Shown here piece after piece: positions 17,159 through 23,660 of a DNA stretch of 45,929 bases. The notes beneath the pieces are model-generated. The model was not told the origin of the DNA. It was given only the letters and a program-made list of their open reading frames with translations, and did not search any database. Where the stretch lies: positions 1 to 45,929 of the forward strand of contig SXMG01000075.1 of the NCBI GenBank assembly GCA_005778835.1, given 5' to 3'. This stretch comes from Actinomycetota bacterium (GTDB lineage Bacteria > Actinomycetota > Actinomycetes > Actinomycetales > Microbacteriaceae). The translations under genes were made by a program, and so were the position numbers. How positions within the stretch are numbered: the stretch's first letter is position 1; each line of letters begins with the position of its first letter.

Positions 17159-17818
17159 ATGACAGATCCGGCACTCGAGACCGTTGCGCCTGCGTCACGA
17201 CCGCCCAGCTCACCGCCGACCGCTCCCTCCGGCTGGAGCGGGGCGGCGATGGCGCTGCACGCTATCCGGCGCATGCCGAGCCCCATGATCGTGAGCCTGC
17301 GACCCGACGCGCTCGACCCGATGCTCGTCGACATGCGCGGGTACGTCTACCAATGGACGATGCCGCTCGAGCAGTTTCCTGCACGGCCCGACTCGGTCGT
17401 CATCGGCACACGCGCGATCGAGGGGGCCGAGCCGGCCTTCGCCGGAGCCGACTACTCGTACTCGCGCCCGGCGTTCGTCGGGCAGCCGCTCGACACCCTG
17501 CTCTGGCTCATCGGCACGCACGCGTTCGACGGCGGGCGAGCGTCGTGGTTGCGTGCCGGCGACCGCTATCGCCTCTACCGCTGGCCCGAGCTCGAGAAGC
17601 TGCCCTTGACCGACGAGCAGCTGCGCATCATCAAGACGAGCGCCAAGGGGTTCATGACGGTCGAGAAGCTCGCGGCGAAGGCCGGGCTCGACCGTGAGGT
17701 CGTGCAGCGAGTCGTCAACGCGCTCAGCCTCATGGGCCTGCTGCGACGGCACCCGGCCGCGAATGCGGCTCCCGATGCGCCGCCTCCGCCACCGCCGGGG
17801 TCGCTGCCGCTCGCGTGA
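17159..17818 (+). CDS. Hypothetical protein with C-terminal winged-helix-like segment
   Basis: A 219-residue protein of unknown function, start at ATG 17159 with GAGGAGAC just upstream. Residues 1-40 are Pro/Ala-rich. The middle (IVSLRPDALDPMLVDMRGYVYQWTMP) looks like a small alpha/beta domain. Residues about 150-200 (LTDEQLRIIKTSAKGFMTVEKLAAKAGLDREVVQRVVNALSLMGLLRR) have the helix pattern of a winged helix-turn-helix. A Pro-rich tail with six consecutive prolines follows. I do not recognise the family. A DNA-binding or protein-interaction role is possible, but no partner is evident. There is no signal peptide or membrane segment. Confidence 0.7.
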   Translation: MTDPALETVAPASRPPSSPPTAPSGWSGAAMALHAIRRMPSPMIVSLRPDALDPMLVDMRGYVYQWTMPLEQFPARPDSVVIGTRAIEGAEPAFAGADYSYSRPAFVGQPLDTLLWLIGTHAFDGGRASWLRAGDRYRLYRWPELEKLPLTDEQLRIIKTSAKGFMTVEKLAAKAGLDREVVQRVVNALSLMGLLRRHPAANAAPDAPPPPPPGSLPLA

Positions 17819-17864
17819 CGGTCGTCGCCCAGGGCTGCGAGAGGCGACGCTGGTATCCTGCACG

Positions 17865-17899
17865 ACGGCCATTCGCGCGACAGCGTGCCCGATGGCCGT
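17865..17899 (+). promoter_or_regulatory. Stem-loop in the leader of the secreted-protein gene
   Basis: ACGGCCAT (17865-17872) and ATGGCCGT (17892-17899) form a perfect 8-bp stem around a 19-nt GC-rich loop. A TATCCT hexamer at 17854-17859 would place transcription start at the base of the stem, and an AGGGGGA ribosome-binding site follows before ATG 17921. This is a plausible structured 5' leader, inferred only. Confidence 0.35.
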
Positions 17900-17920
17900 T
17901 GCCCAGGGGGATTCCGCATC

Positions 17921-18589
17921 ATGTCGAAGCACCGTCGTCACGCGCCGCGAGCGCCTTACCGACGCCACGCCTGGTCGACGACGCGCACGGTCTTCACGTC
18001 GATGATCGCCGGTCTCGTGCTCATGGCGAGTCTGGGGTTCTCGACGCCGACGCGTGAAGAATTGTTCGCCGAGTACGTCGACGAGGCCTCGCAACCGCTC
18101 GTCACTGCTGCGGTGGATGCTCTGCCGATCGCCGAACGTCACGACTTCGGTGCCACTCCCGGGTATGAGACGTTCATCGCCGGCGGTACCAATCATGACT
18201 GGGCGAAGCTCGTGCTGCTGATGGGCGACTTTCCGCTCACTGACAGCAACGTGACCGTGGTGACGCGGTGGATGCGCCAAGAGAACTACGTCGACGCCTG
18301 GTGGACCCGCAACAACCCGCTCAACAACGGCTGGGGCTCGGGCGGCGGCGGCGGAACGGGTCGCTATGCGACGCTCGTCGACGCTGCCGAGAATGCTGCC
18401 GAGGCGCTCAACACCCTCGGCCGGTACAGCGAGATCGTCGCGACGCTGCGTGCGTCGGCGCCGACCGCCGAGGTGGAGCGCGCGATCTGGTTCTCGGGCT
18501 GGGCCACCGGCATGTACAACAACGGCGCGCACTGGTCGTACGTCGACGTTCCGGTGATCGAAGCCCCGCCGAGCGCCTGGGGCAGGTAG
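17921..18589 (+). CDS. Secreted protein, possibly muralytic
   Basis: A 222-residue protein, ATG 17921 with AGGGGGA upstream. A long basic N-terminus (KHRRHAPRAPYRRH) precedes a hydrophobic segment (VFTSMIAGLVLMASLGF), giving a signal peptide or single membrane anchor. The exported part contains WMRQENYVDAWWTRNNPLNNGWG, a pattern reminiscent of the N-P-L-N segment in actinophage lysozyme-like or transglycosylase domains, with a possible catalytic Glu in RQEN, then a Gly-rich loop and repeated Ala-rich helices. The hydrolase suggestion is weak; the secreted location is well supported. The mRNA leader carries a stem-loop. Confidence 0.72.
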   Translation: MSKHRRHAPRAPYRRHAWSTTRTVFTSMIAGLVLMASLGFSTPTREELFAEYVDEASQPLVTAAVDALPIAERHDFGATPGYETFIAGGTNHDWAKLVLLMGDFPLTDSNVTVVTRWMRQENYVDAWWTRNNPLNNGWGSGGGGGTGRYATLVDAAENAAEALNTLGRYSEIVATLRASAPTAEVERAIWFSGWATGMYNNGAHWSYVDVPVIEAPPSAWGR

Positions 18590-18626
18590 CCGCCAGGCGC
18601 CCGGCTCAATGCTGTCATCGCTCGCG

Positions 18627-18896
18627 CTAGCGCGGCGGCAGCAGTTGCAGCATGAGGCGCTGCGTCTGCCGTTCGCGCTGCTCGGTCGACAACTCGCGCT
18701 GCACGCGTCGAGCCAGCTGGTCGCGCGAGTCGAGCTCGCGCGGCCGTCGGCTCCAGGCGACGAGCGCCACGCCCAGCCGCAGGGCCAGACGGTCGACAAG
18801 GCCGACGCGCCGCGCAGGAGCGCGGTTGGTGAGCGTCGGACTCGGGGGGTGCTGCTGCTGACGACCCGGTCGGGTCGCCGTCATGGTGGTGTTCAT
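18627..18896 (-). CDS. Small basic conserved hypothetical protein
   Basis: An 89-residue protein, start ATG 18896 with GAGGAAG about 8 nt upstream. The N-terminal 30 residues are Thr/Arg/Gln/Pro-rich and probably disordered. A short hydrophobic helix follows (VGLVDRLALRLGVALVAWSRRP), then a charged helix with many Arg, Gln and Glu. The 'LGVALVAWSRRP' pattern recurs, from memory, in small Microbacteriaceae proteins, but no function is known. It might be a peripheral membrane peptide. An upstream extension of the frame to 18998 lacks a ribosome-binding site. Confidence 0.65.
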   Translation of the reverse strand: MNTTMTATRPGRQQQHPPSPTLTNRAPARRVGLVDRLALRLGVALVAWSRRPRELDSRDQLARRVQRELSTEQRERQTQRLMLQLLPPR

Positions 18897-19135
18897 CAGA
18901 AGTGCTTCCTCACTGCCGTCGGGCGCACGGTGGTGCAGCCCTGTCGAGATGCTCTGCTCATGGCACAGCGGGGGAAGGCGGCGCGCACGGTCGCGCACGC
19001 CGCCCGAGGGCCCTGCGCAGCGCGACCTCGATCAGGTGCAGCCGTCAGAGCCGTGGCGGATTCGAGAGAGCTCGAATCGGGCTTCGAGAGCGTCGCCACC
19101 GGCATGGAGCGGGCGGCGGAGGAGCTGCTGCCCGA

Positions 19136-19204
19136 TCAGGCGGTGAAGACGCCGACGAAGCCGGCGGTGGTGGGGATCATCCCCTGGGTGAATCGAATCA
19201 ACAC
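19136..19204 (-). CDS. 22-residue peptide with strong ribosome-binding site
   Basis: GTG 19204 is preceded by AAAGGAGG with 6 nt spacing, one of the best Shine-Dalgarno sequences in the window, and further upstream by a TAGGTT -10-like hexamer. The peptide begins MLIRFTQGMIP and ends GFVGVFTA, and is hydrophobic with one Arg. It could be a leader peptide, a small membrane peptide or part of a regulatory RNA. No downstream gene on this strand is close (the next starts at 18896), so attenuation is not obvious. Confidence 0.45.
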   Translation of the reverse strand: MLIRFTQGMIPTTAGFVGVFTA

Positions 19205-19237
19205 GCTCGGCCTCCTTTCGTCATATGGCGCTCACAG

Positions 19238-19243
19238 AACCTA
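19238..19243 (-). promoter_or_regulatory. -10-like TAGGTT before the 22-residue peptide
   Basis: Reverse-strand TAGGTT lies 33 nt upstream of GTG 19204, leaving a short leader with the strong ribosome-binding site. Confidence 0.35.
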
Positions 19244-19306
19244 GCGCCCGTGACCGCCGACGCGCAACGACCGAATGCTGCCGTACCGCGACCGTTGCCG
19301 TTTCGT

Positions 19307-19312
19307 TACAGT
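19307..19312 (+). promoter_or_regulatory. -10-like TACAGT before the 19319 membrane gene
   Basis: TACAGT ends 6 nt before ATG 19319, in the leaderless arrangement. Confidence 0.45.
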
Positions 19313-19318
19313 GAGCGC

Positions 19319-19747
19319 ATGACGCAGGCTTCATCCCCGACTGTCGACCCGCGCCGTCCGGGTGGTGTGACCGTCATCGGCGTGCTCGCGTATGTCGGCG
19401 GCATCGTCGACATCATCGGCGGCTCGATGCTGCTCGTGCTCGTCACCGGTGCCGCGATCGTGCAGAACCCGGTGCCGGGCGGGCTGCTCACGGCGATCAC
19501 GATCATCATCGCCGGCATCGTCGTCGTGGCCGTCGCCGGCGGACTGCTGCGCGGAAGCACACTCTCGCGGCTCATCTTCACCGTCGTGCGCGTCGTCTCG
19601 ATCGTCACCCAGATCATCGCCCTGTCGTCGGGCGGCATCGCGCTCTTCGCCGGCATCGTGAGCGTGCTGATCTCCGCCATCGTGCTGAGCTGGCTCTGGA
19701 CGCCGCGCGCGAACGCCTACTTCGCGCTGGAGCGAACACCGAGGTGA
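19319..19747 (+). CDS. Four-segment membrane protein of unknown function
   Basis: A 142-residue protein with a short hydrophilic N-terminus (TQASSPTVDPRRPGG), then four hydrophobic segments: VIGVLAYVGGIVDIIGGSMLLVLV, LLTAITIIIAGIVVVAVAGGLL, the Arg-containing LSRLIFTVVRVVSIVTQIIAL and ALFAGIVSVLISAIVLSWLW. It ends in ANAYFALERTPR, a tail seen in actinobacterial small membrane proteins of the DUF7144/DUF2127 type, but I cannot assign the family with confidence. A start at 18902 in the same frame is a shadow; ATG 19319 has a TACAGT hexamer just upstream. Confidence 0.75.
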   Translation: MTQASSPTVDPRRPGGVTVIGVLAYVGGIVDIIGGSMLLVLVTGAAIVQNPVPGGLLTAITIIIAGIVVVAVAGGLLRGSTLSRLIFTVVRVVSIVTQIIALSSGGIALFAGIVSVLISAIVLSWLWTPRANAYFALERTPR

Positions 19748-19749
19748 AA

Positions 19750-19765
19750 AATACCCCCTGGGGTA
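19750..19765. promoter_or_regulatory. CsoR/CstR-like operator
   Basis: ATACCCCCTGGGGTAT is a near-perfect palindrome with G/C tracts flanked by AT/TA. It resembles operators of CsoR and CstR repressors (copper- or persulfide-sensing family, PF02583). It lies just upstream of a TAGAAT -10 hexamer (19770-19775), so a bound repressor would block RNA polymerase at the gene for the small Cys-rich protein. No csoR-type gene is in the window. Confidence 0.6.
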
Positions 19766-19769
19766 TGCA

Positions 19770-19775
19770 GTAGAA
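19770..19775 (+). promoter_or_regulatory. -10 hexamer TAGAAT of the Cys-rich small-protein gene
   Basis: TAGAAT lies 28 nt before ATG 19804 and directly follows the palindromic operator. A GAAGGAGT ribosome-binding site is in between, so this transcript has a leader. Confidence 0.45.
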
Positions 19776-19803
19776 TGATCGTGACGCGACAGAAGGAGTC
19801 ACG

Positions 19804-19962
19804 ATGTGCCAGCAGATCACGTGCCGCAAATGCGGCAAGGCCACCTGGACCGGGTGCGGTCAGCACGTCAACCAGGTGATGCGGGGCATCCCCCAGCGTG
19901 ACCGCTGCCAGGGCCACGAGAACGAGCCTGGCTTCTTCGCGCGCCTCTTCTCGCGCGCGTAG
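19804..19962 (+). CDS. Small Cys-rich, probably zinc-binding protein
   Basis: A 52-residue protein with a CRKCG pair, a GCGQH segment and a later Cys-x2-His (CQGH), consistent with a small metal-binding site. The N-terminal MCQQITCRKCGKATWTGCG is, from memory, a pattern conserved in small actinobacterial proteins of unknown function. AGAAGGAGTCACG gives a good ribosome-binding site. The CsoR/CstR-like operator in its promoter suggests induction by copper, other metals or reactive sulfur, and the cysteines could bind or buffer such species. It is convergent with the TetR gene (10 nt between stops). Confidence 0.75.
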   Translation: MCQQITCRKCGKATWTGCGQHVNQVMRGIPQRDRCQGHENEPGFFARLFSRA

Positions 19963-19972
19963 CGGCAGCCGA

Positions 19973-20659
19973 TCAGGAGAGCGAGAGCGCGTACGCCGCT
20001 CCGGAACGACTGCGGTGCGGCGGCTTGCCTTCGCGCAGACGGCCGAGCCCTTCGATCACCAGATCGACCATGAGCGCGTACTCCTCATCGTGATCGTGGT
20101 GCTCGCGGATGGTGCGGCTGATCCCCGGATACTCATCGGCCAGTTCGCCCTCGTAGAGCGCCTGCACGCGCTCGCCGAGGGCCTCGGCGCTCGGCCGTCG
20201 AGCCTGCTGGGCGGTGAACCCCATGATGGTGCCATCGACGATGTGCAGCCCGTGGTGGGCGAGCTGGGGCGTGAAGCCGCCGTCGAGAAGGGCGGTCGTG
20301 ACCGCTTCCGCATAGCGCAGTCGGGCGTCGCCGACGCGGGGTCGCACGGTGACCAACTCGACTGCCCACGGCCGCTCGAGCAGGGCGCGGTGGGCGCGGT
20401 GCATGATCGACGCGAGGCGAGCGCGCCAGTCATCGGCCGCGGGGTGCGCGTCGTCGACCCAGGTCTGCACGATGGCGTCGACCATGGCGTCGAGCAGGGC
20501 GTCCTTGTTGGGCACATGGCGGTACAGCGACATCGCCTCCACCCCCAACTCCGAGCCGAGACGGCGCATGCTGAGCGACCCGAGTCCGTGCACGTCGGCG
20601 AGGGTGAGAGCGGCTTGCAGCACGCGTTCGTAGCTGAGGGCATCCCGAGGCGGGGTCAT
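19973..20659 (-). CDS. TetR/AcrR-family transcriptional regulator
   Basis: A 228-residue repressor-type protein. Residues about 10-55 form the TetR helix-turn-helix domain (VLQAALTLADVHGLGSLSMRRLGSELGVEAMSLYRHVPNKDALLDAMVDAI). The C-terminal ligand domain has the TetR_C_1-like pattern LLERPWAVELVTVRPRVGDARLRYAEAV. A His/Asp/Glu cluster (EHHDHDEE) is near the end. ATG 20659 has a strong AAGGAGG site. It is divergent from an NADP-dependent dehydrogenase, and a perfect palindrome sits between the two starts, so it probably represses itself and that dehydrogenase; the inducer is unknown. Confidence 0.9.
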   Translation of the reverse strand: MTPPRDALSYERVLQAALTLADVHGLGSLSMRRLGSELGVEAMSLYRHVPNKDALLDAMVDAIVQTWVDDAHPAADDWRARLASIMHRAHRALLERPWAVELVTVRPRVGDARLRYAEAVTTALLDGGFTPQLAHHGLHIVDGTIMGFTAQQARRPSAEALGERVQALYEGELADEYPGISRTIREHHDHDEEYALMVDLVIEGLGRLREGKPPHRSRSGAAYALSLS

Positions 20660-20694
20660 GCGGCCTCCTTGACAGGGCGGTCAGTCCACCATTA

Positions 20695-20709
20695 GCTTAC
20701 GACGTAAGC
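20695..20709. promoter_or_regulatory. TetR-type operator palindrome
   Basis: GCTTAC-GAC-GTAAGC is a perfect 6-3-6 inverted repeat in the 92-nt divergent region, and an extra half site TGTAAGC follows at 20715-20721. It overlaps a likely TetR promoter (reverse-strand TTACAC and GCTAAT with 18 nt spacing). Assigned to the adjacent TetR by position. Confidence 0.6.
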
Positions 20710-20751
20710 ATACAGTGTAAGCAACTCGGCGCAAGCCTGGAGGAGTTCGTC

Positions 20752-21756
20752 ATGAAGTCAGTCATCGCCACCACGTACGGTGGGCCCGAGGTGCTGCGGG
20801 TCGTGGATGCTCCGACTCCCGTCGCCGGTGAGGGCCAGGTGCTCGTGCGCGTCGCCGCGAGCTCGGTGAACCCGCTCGACTGGCACGAGCTGCGCGGCAA
20901 GCCCTATCTGGTGCGGATCATGCGGGGCCTGCGCGCCCCCAAGACGAGCGGCCAGGCCATGGGATCAGACGTCGCGGGTGTCGTCGAGTCGGTCGACCCC
21001 GGCGTCACGCGGTTCGCGGTCGGCGACGAGGTGCTCGGCTTCGGCAAGGCAGCCTGGAGTGACGTGATGGTCGTCGGCGAGGCCGGCCTCGTCCGCAAGC
21101 CCGCGGACCTGTCGATGACCGACGCGGGAGGCGTGGGCGTCGCGGCGATCACCGCCCTGCAGGGTTTGCGCAAGGGCGGGCTGAGCGAACCACTCACGTG
21201 GTCGACCGGCGAGGTCGAGCCGATGCGCCCTCGCGTGCTCATCATTGGCGCGTCGGGTGGCGTGGGCACTTTCGCCGTGCAGATCGCGAAACTGCTCGGC
21301 GCGCACGTCACGGCGGTGACGAGCACCCGCAACCTCGAGCTCGTGGCGCGACTCGGGGCCGACGACGTCGTCGACTACACGACGACCGAGGTGACGCAGC
21401 AGCTGCCGCGCTTCGATCTCGTGTTCGAACTGGCGGGCACGCGGAGACGGCGCGAGCTCGCGCGCATCCTGAGTCCGACGGGCACCCTCGTCGCGTGCGG
21501 CGCACCGAGAGGTCAGTGGATCGGGCCTCTCGCAGCACCGGCCGCGCTGGCGATCGCATCTCGATTCTCGAAGCGCACCTACACATCGTTTCTCGCGAAG
21601 CGCGACACCGACGACCTTCAGCAACTGGCTGCCTGGCTCGGGACGGGCGCGCTCCGGGTCGTCGTCGACGAGGTGTATCCGCGTGACCGTGTCGCCGAGG
21701 CCGTCGAGCACTCCGAGGGCGGTCATGCACGTGGCAAGGTGATCCTGACCCTGTAG
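20752..21756 (+). CDS. Zinc-independent MDR alcohol dehydrogenase / quinone reductase-like
   Basis: A 334-residue medium-chain dehydrogenase/reductase. The N-terminal GroES-like domain lacks the structural-zinc cysteines (HELRGKPYLVRIMRGLRAPKTSGQAMGSDVAGVVESV), and the cofactor motif is VLIIGASGGVGTFAVQIAKLLGAHVTAV, typical of the NAD(P)H:quinone reductase (QOR/zeta-crystallin) branch. The GGAGGAGT site upstream supports ATG 20752. It is expected to reduce quinones or enones with NADPH in the cytosol. It diverges from a TetR gene and shares a palindromic operator with it, so it is probably induced by a small electrophile or drug-like ligand. Confidence 0.88.
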   Translation: MKSVIATTYGGPEVLRVVDAPTPVAGEGQVLVRVAASSVNPLDWHELRGKPYLVRIMRGLRAPKTSGQAMGSDVAGVVESVDPGVTRFAVGDEVLGFGKAAWSDVMVVGEAGLVRKPADLSMTDAGGVGVAAITALQGLRKGGLSEPLTWSTGEVEPMRPRVLIIGASGGVGTFAVQIAKLLGAHVTAVTSTRNLELVARLGADDVVDYTTTEVTQQLPRFDLVFELAGTRRRRELARILSPTGTLVACGAPRGQWIGPLAAPAALAIASRFSKRTYTSFLAKRDTDDLQQLAAWLGTGALRVVVDEVYPRDRVAEAVEHSEGGHARGKVILTL

Positions 21757-21775
21757 TCCTGTCGCCCCTCGCCTT

Positions 21776-21781
21776 TACGCT
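21776..21781 (+). promoter_or_regulatory. -10-like TACGCT before the YdeI-like gene
   Basis: TACGCT ends 6 nt before GTG 21788, in the leaderless arrangement. Confidence 0.45.
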
Positions 21782-21787
21782 GAAACC

Positions 21788-22360
21788 GTGGTCGCGAACT
21801 CCGAAAAGCCCGTGCTGCTGTTCGAGAGCGTCGAGGCGTGGGAGTCGTGGCTCGCCGAGCACCCTGACGACCCCGGCGTTCGGCTGAAGATGCGCAAGAA
21901 GCGTTCGACCGCGCCCGGCATCACGTACGACGAGGCCCTCGAGTCGGCGCTGTGCTTCGGCTGGATCGACGGGCAGATCTACGGTCTCGACGACGACTAC
22001 TCGCTGCAGGTGTTCACGCCCCGCCGGCCGCGCTCGGTCTGGTCGCAGCGCAACGTCGGCATCATCGAGCGGCTGACCGAGGCAGGTCGCATGCGCCCGC
22101 CGGGTCTCGAGCAGGTCGAGCGCGCCAAAGCAGACGGGCGGTGGGATGCCGCTTACAGCCAGAAAGGCATGGTCGTGCCGGCCGACCTTCAGGCCGCACT
22201 CGACGCCTCGCCTTCGGCCGCCTCGACCTTCGCCGCGCTGAGCTCGCCCGCCCGATTCGGCATCGTCTTCCGCCTCGACGGCGTCAAGCGCGCCGAGACC
22301 CGCGAGCGCAAGCTCGCCGGCTACCTCGAGCAGCTCGAGCGGGGCGAGTCACCGATCTGA
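21788..22360 (+). CDS. YdeI/OmpD-associated (bacteriocin-protection-type) family protein
   Basis: A 190-residue cytosolic protein. SVEAWESWLAEHPDDPGVRLKMRKKRSTAPGITYDEALESALCFGWIDGQ and FTPRRPRSVWSQRNVGIIERLTEAGRM are the characteristic stretches of the YdeI family (PF13376 C-terminal region AETRERKLAGYLEQLERGE). E. coli YdeI has been linked to stress and antimicrobial peptide tolerance, but the biochemical activity is unknown. GTG 21788 is chosen from the TACGCT hexamer upstream. It stands as a probably monocistronic gene after the dehydrogenase. Confidence 0.87.
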   Translation: MVANSEKPVLLFESVEAWESWLAEHPDDPGVRLKMRKKRSTAPGITYDEALESALCFGWIDGQIYGLDDDYSLQVFTPRRPRSVWSQRNVGIIERLTEAGRMRPPGLEQVERAKADGRWDAAYSQKGMVVPADLQAALDASPSAASTFAALSSPARFGIVFRLDGVKRAETRERKLAGYLEQLERGESPI

Positions 22361-22434
22361 GTCGAGACGACGCGTTGACGGTAGCCCGATCGGCCTCTAG
22401 CGTGGTCGGCATCGCCGTCGAGGGGAGTGGCTAG

Positions 22435-22806
22435 ATGGATCTCGGAGTCTTTTCACTGAGCCTGAATGTGACCGACCTTGAGGCATCGAGGGCCTTCTAC
22501 GCGAAGCTCGGTTTCTCCGAGTTCGGCGGTGACGCGTCGCAGGGATGGCTCATTCTGAAGCACGACAGCGTCTTGCTCGGGCTGTTCGTCGGCATGATCG
22601 ACCGACCGACCCTGACCTTCAACCCCGGCTGGTCGGCCGACGCGGCGGCGTACGACCCCTTCACTGACGTGCGAGACCTGCAGAAGCGCCTGCGCGAGCA
22701 GGGTGTGGTGTTTTCAGTCGAAGCTGATGAGTCAACGAGCGGTCCGGCGAGCTTCGTAATCGTCGACCCCGACGGCAACCCGATCCTGGTCGATCAGCAC
22801 CGCTGA
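22435..22806 (+). CDS. VOC-family (glyoxalase-like) protein
   Basis: A 123-residue vicinal-oxygen-chelate fold protein with the two beta-alpha-beta-beta-beta units typical of the family: GVFSLSLNVTDLEASRAFYAKLGFSEF at the start and a C-terminal PASFVIVDPDGNPILVDQH. Metal-ligand positions are only partly present, so it could be a dioxygenase/lyase-like enzyme or a binding protein. A TAGCGT hexamer at 22398-22403 and a GAGGGGA site upstream of ATG 22435 support the start. No functional link to neighbours is visible. Confidence 0.85.
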   Translation: MDLGVFSLSLNVTDLEASRAFYAKLGFSEFGGDASQGWLILKHDSVLLGLFVGMIDRPTLTFNPGWSADAAAYDPFTDVRDLQKRLREQGVVFSVEADESTSGPASFVIVDPDGNPILVDQHR

Positions 22807-22836
22807 CAGACGAAGCTCGTACGAGCAGGCTCGCCC

Positions 22837-23340
22837 TCAGCGGCCCGCCACCACGACGGCGATCGGCTCGGTGCGCGCGGTTTCGCGGTCGCGGTGCTCC
22901 CTACGCAGCGCGGTGCCGCCGATGATGAGCGCGCACGCGATGATCACGAGGTTCTTGACGATGTACTGACCCTCGAGCGTGAGGCCCCACGGTACGACCG
23001 TGAAGGTCACCGCGGGAAGCAGCACGAGGGGCAGAAACGTGGCCGGCATCTGCGGGATGAGCAGAAGCAGGGCCAGGCGCGTCAGGGGCGGGAACAGGAA
23101 GGCGACGCCGATCGCTACCTCCCACAGGCCGATCAGAGGAATGATGATCTCGGGCGTGAGCCAGTAAACCGTCGCCGCCACGAGGTCGTAGGCAGGGCTC
23201 AACTCGCCGATCATCTTGAGCGCTCCGAACCAGATGAAGACGATGCCGAGAGCGAGGCGTGCGAACCGGATGCCGAACGCGTCCATCGCCCACACAACCA
23301 GCCGGTCGAAGCGGTCGAGCGCGGCGGTGATGGTCGTCAT
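22837..23340 (-). CDS. DoxX/YkgB-like membrane protein
   Basis: A 167-residue integral membrane protein with four hydrophobic segments: FARLALGIVFIWFGALKMI, IIIPLIGLWEVAIGVAFLF, LALLLLIPQMPATFLPLVLL and IVKNLVIIACALIIGG. The pattern 'GIVFIWFGALK' with a C-terminal 'LEGQYIVKNLVII' fits the DoxX superfamily and especially the YkgB/DUF417 branch. Members act in redox or stress responses, but the exact role is unknown. It is convergent with the VOC gene. A TAGCGT hexamer (reverse strand, 23378-23383) precedes a leader of about 40 nt. Confidence 0.82.
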   Translation of the reverse strand: MTTITAALDRFDRLVVWAMDAFGIRFARLALGIVFIWFGALKMIGELSPAYDLVAATVYWLTPEIIIPLIGLWEVAIGVAFLFPPLTRLALLLLIPQMPATFLPLVLLPAVTFTVVPWGLTLEGQYIVKNLVIIACALIIGGTALRREHRDRETARTEPIAVVVAGR

Positions 23341-23516
23341 GACGTCATGGCTTTCTGTTCGGGTGATCGTGACCTCAACGCTAGGTGGGCGACCTGGAAG
23401 CCGGATGCTCGCCCGGTGTGCACCGACTGACCGACCCGGTCAAGGCTGCCCCATCCCTGTACACCGTCGTGAGTCGCGGTCTTGACCGACCGCCGCCACC
23501 GAACGGGGCGCCTCAC

Positions 23517-23560
23517 TCGGTGAGTGTGCCGCTGGCGGCATGTGCCGCAAGAGGCACATA
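23517..23560. repeat. Intergenic palindromic repeat element
   Basis: Two adjacent hairpins: TGCCGC-TG-GCGGCA (23527-23540) and TGTGCC-GCAAGA-GGCACA (23541-23558), preceded by GAGTGTGCC. The same GAGTGTGCC plus inverted TGTGCC/GGCACA units recur in the intergenic element at 39332-39400, so both look like members of one repeat family. Confidence 0.5.
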
Positions 23561-23648
23561 GCCCCAGCAGGGTGTCGCCTCGGCGCGCGGCGGGCGAACG
23601 GACCACACAACCTGACCGCACAGTGACGACGTGCACAGCGCACAGGGG

Positions 23649-23654
23649 CAGAAT
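23649..23654 (+). promoter_or_regulatory. -10-like CAGAAT before cofE
   Basis: CAGAAT, a variant of TANNNT, ends 6 nt before GTG 23661 and selects this start over an upstream ATG at 23631. Confidence 0.35.
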
Positions 23655-23660
23655 GGGCGA

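Larger units (their letters stand above)
23341..23660. other. Intergenic stretch of 320 nt between the DoxX-like gene and cofE
   Basis: No convincing gene. It holds the DoxX-like promoter hexamer near 23378, a palindromic repeat element at 23517-23560 and the cofE promoter hexamer at 23649. Short frames on both strands lack ribosome-binding sites and look like GC-driven shadows. Confidence 0.6.

Noticed and set aside
17854-17920. ydaO/c-di-AMP riboswitch in front of the secreted protein
   Set aside because: The leader of about 60 nt is too short and lacks the conserved ydaO core; only a simple hairpin is supported.
19203-19229. Second tiny frame (MTKGGRAC) overlapping the 22-residue peptide, as a cysteine leader
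   Set aside because: It has a single Cys, its own upstream region has no ribosome-binding site, and no downstream cysteine gene is present.
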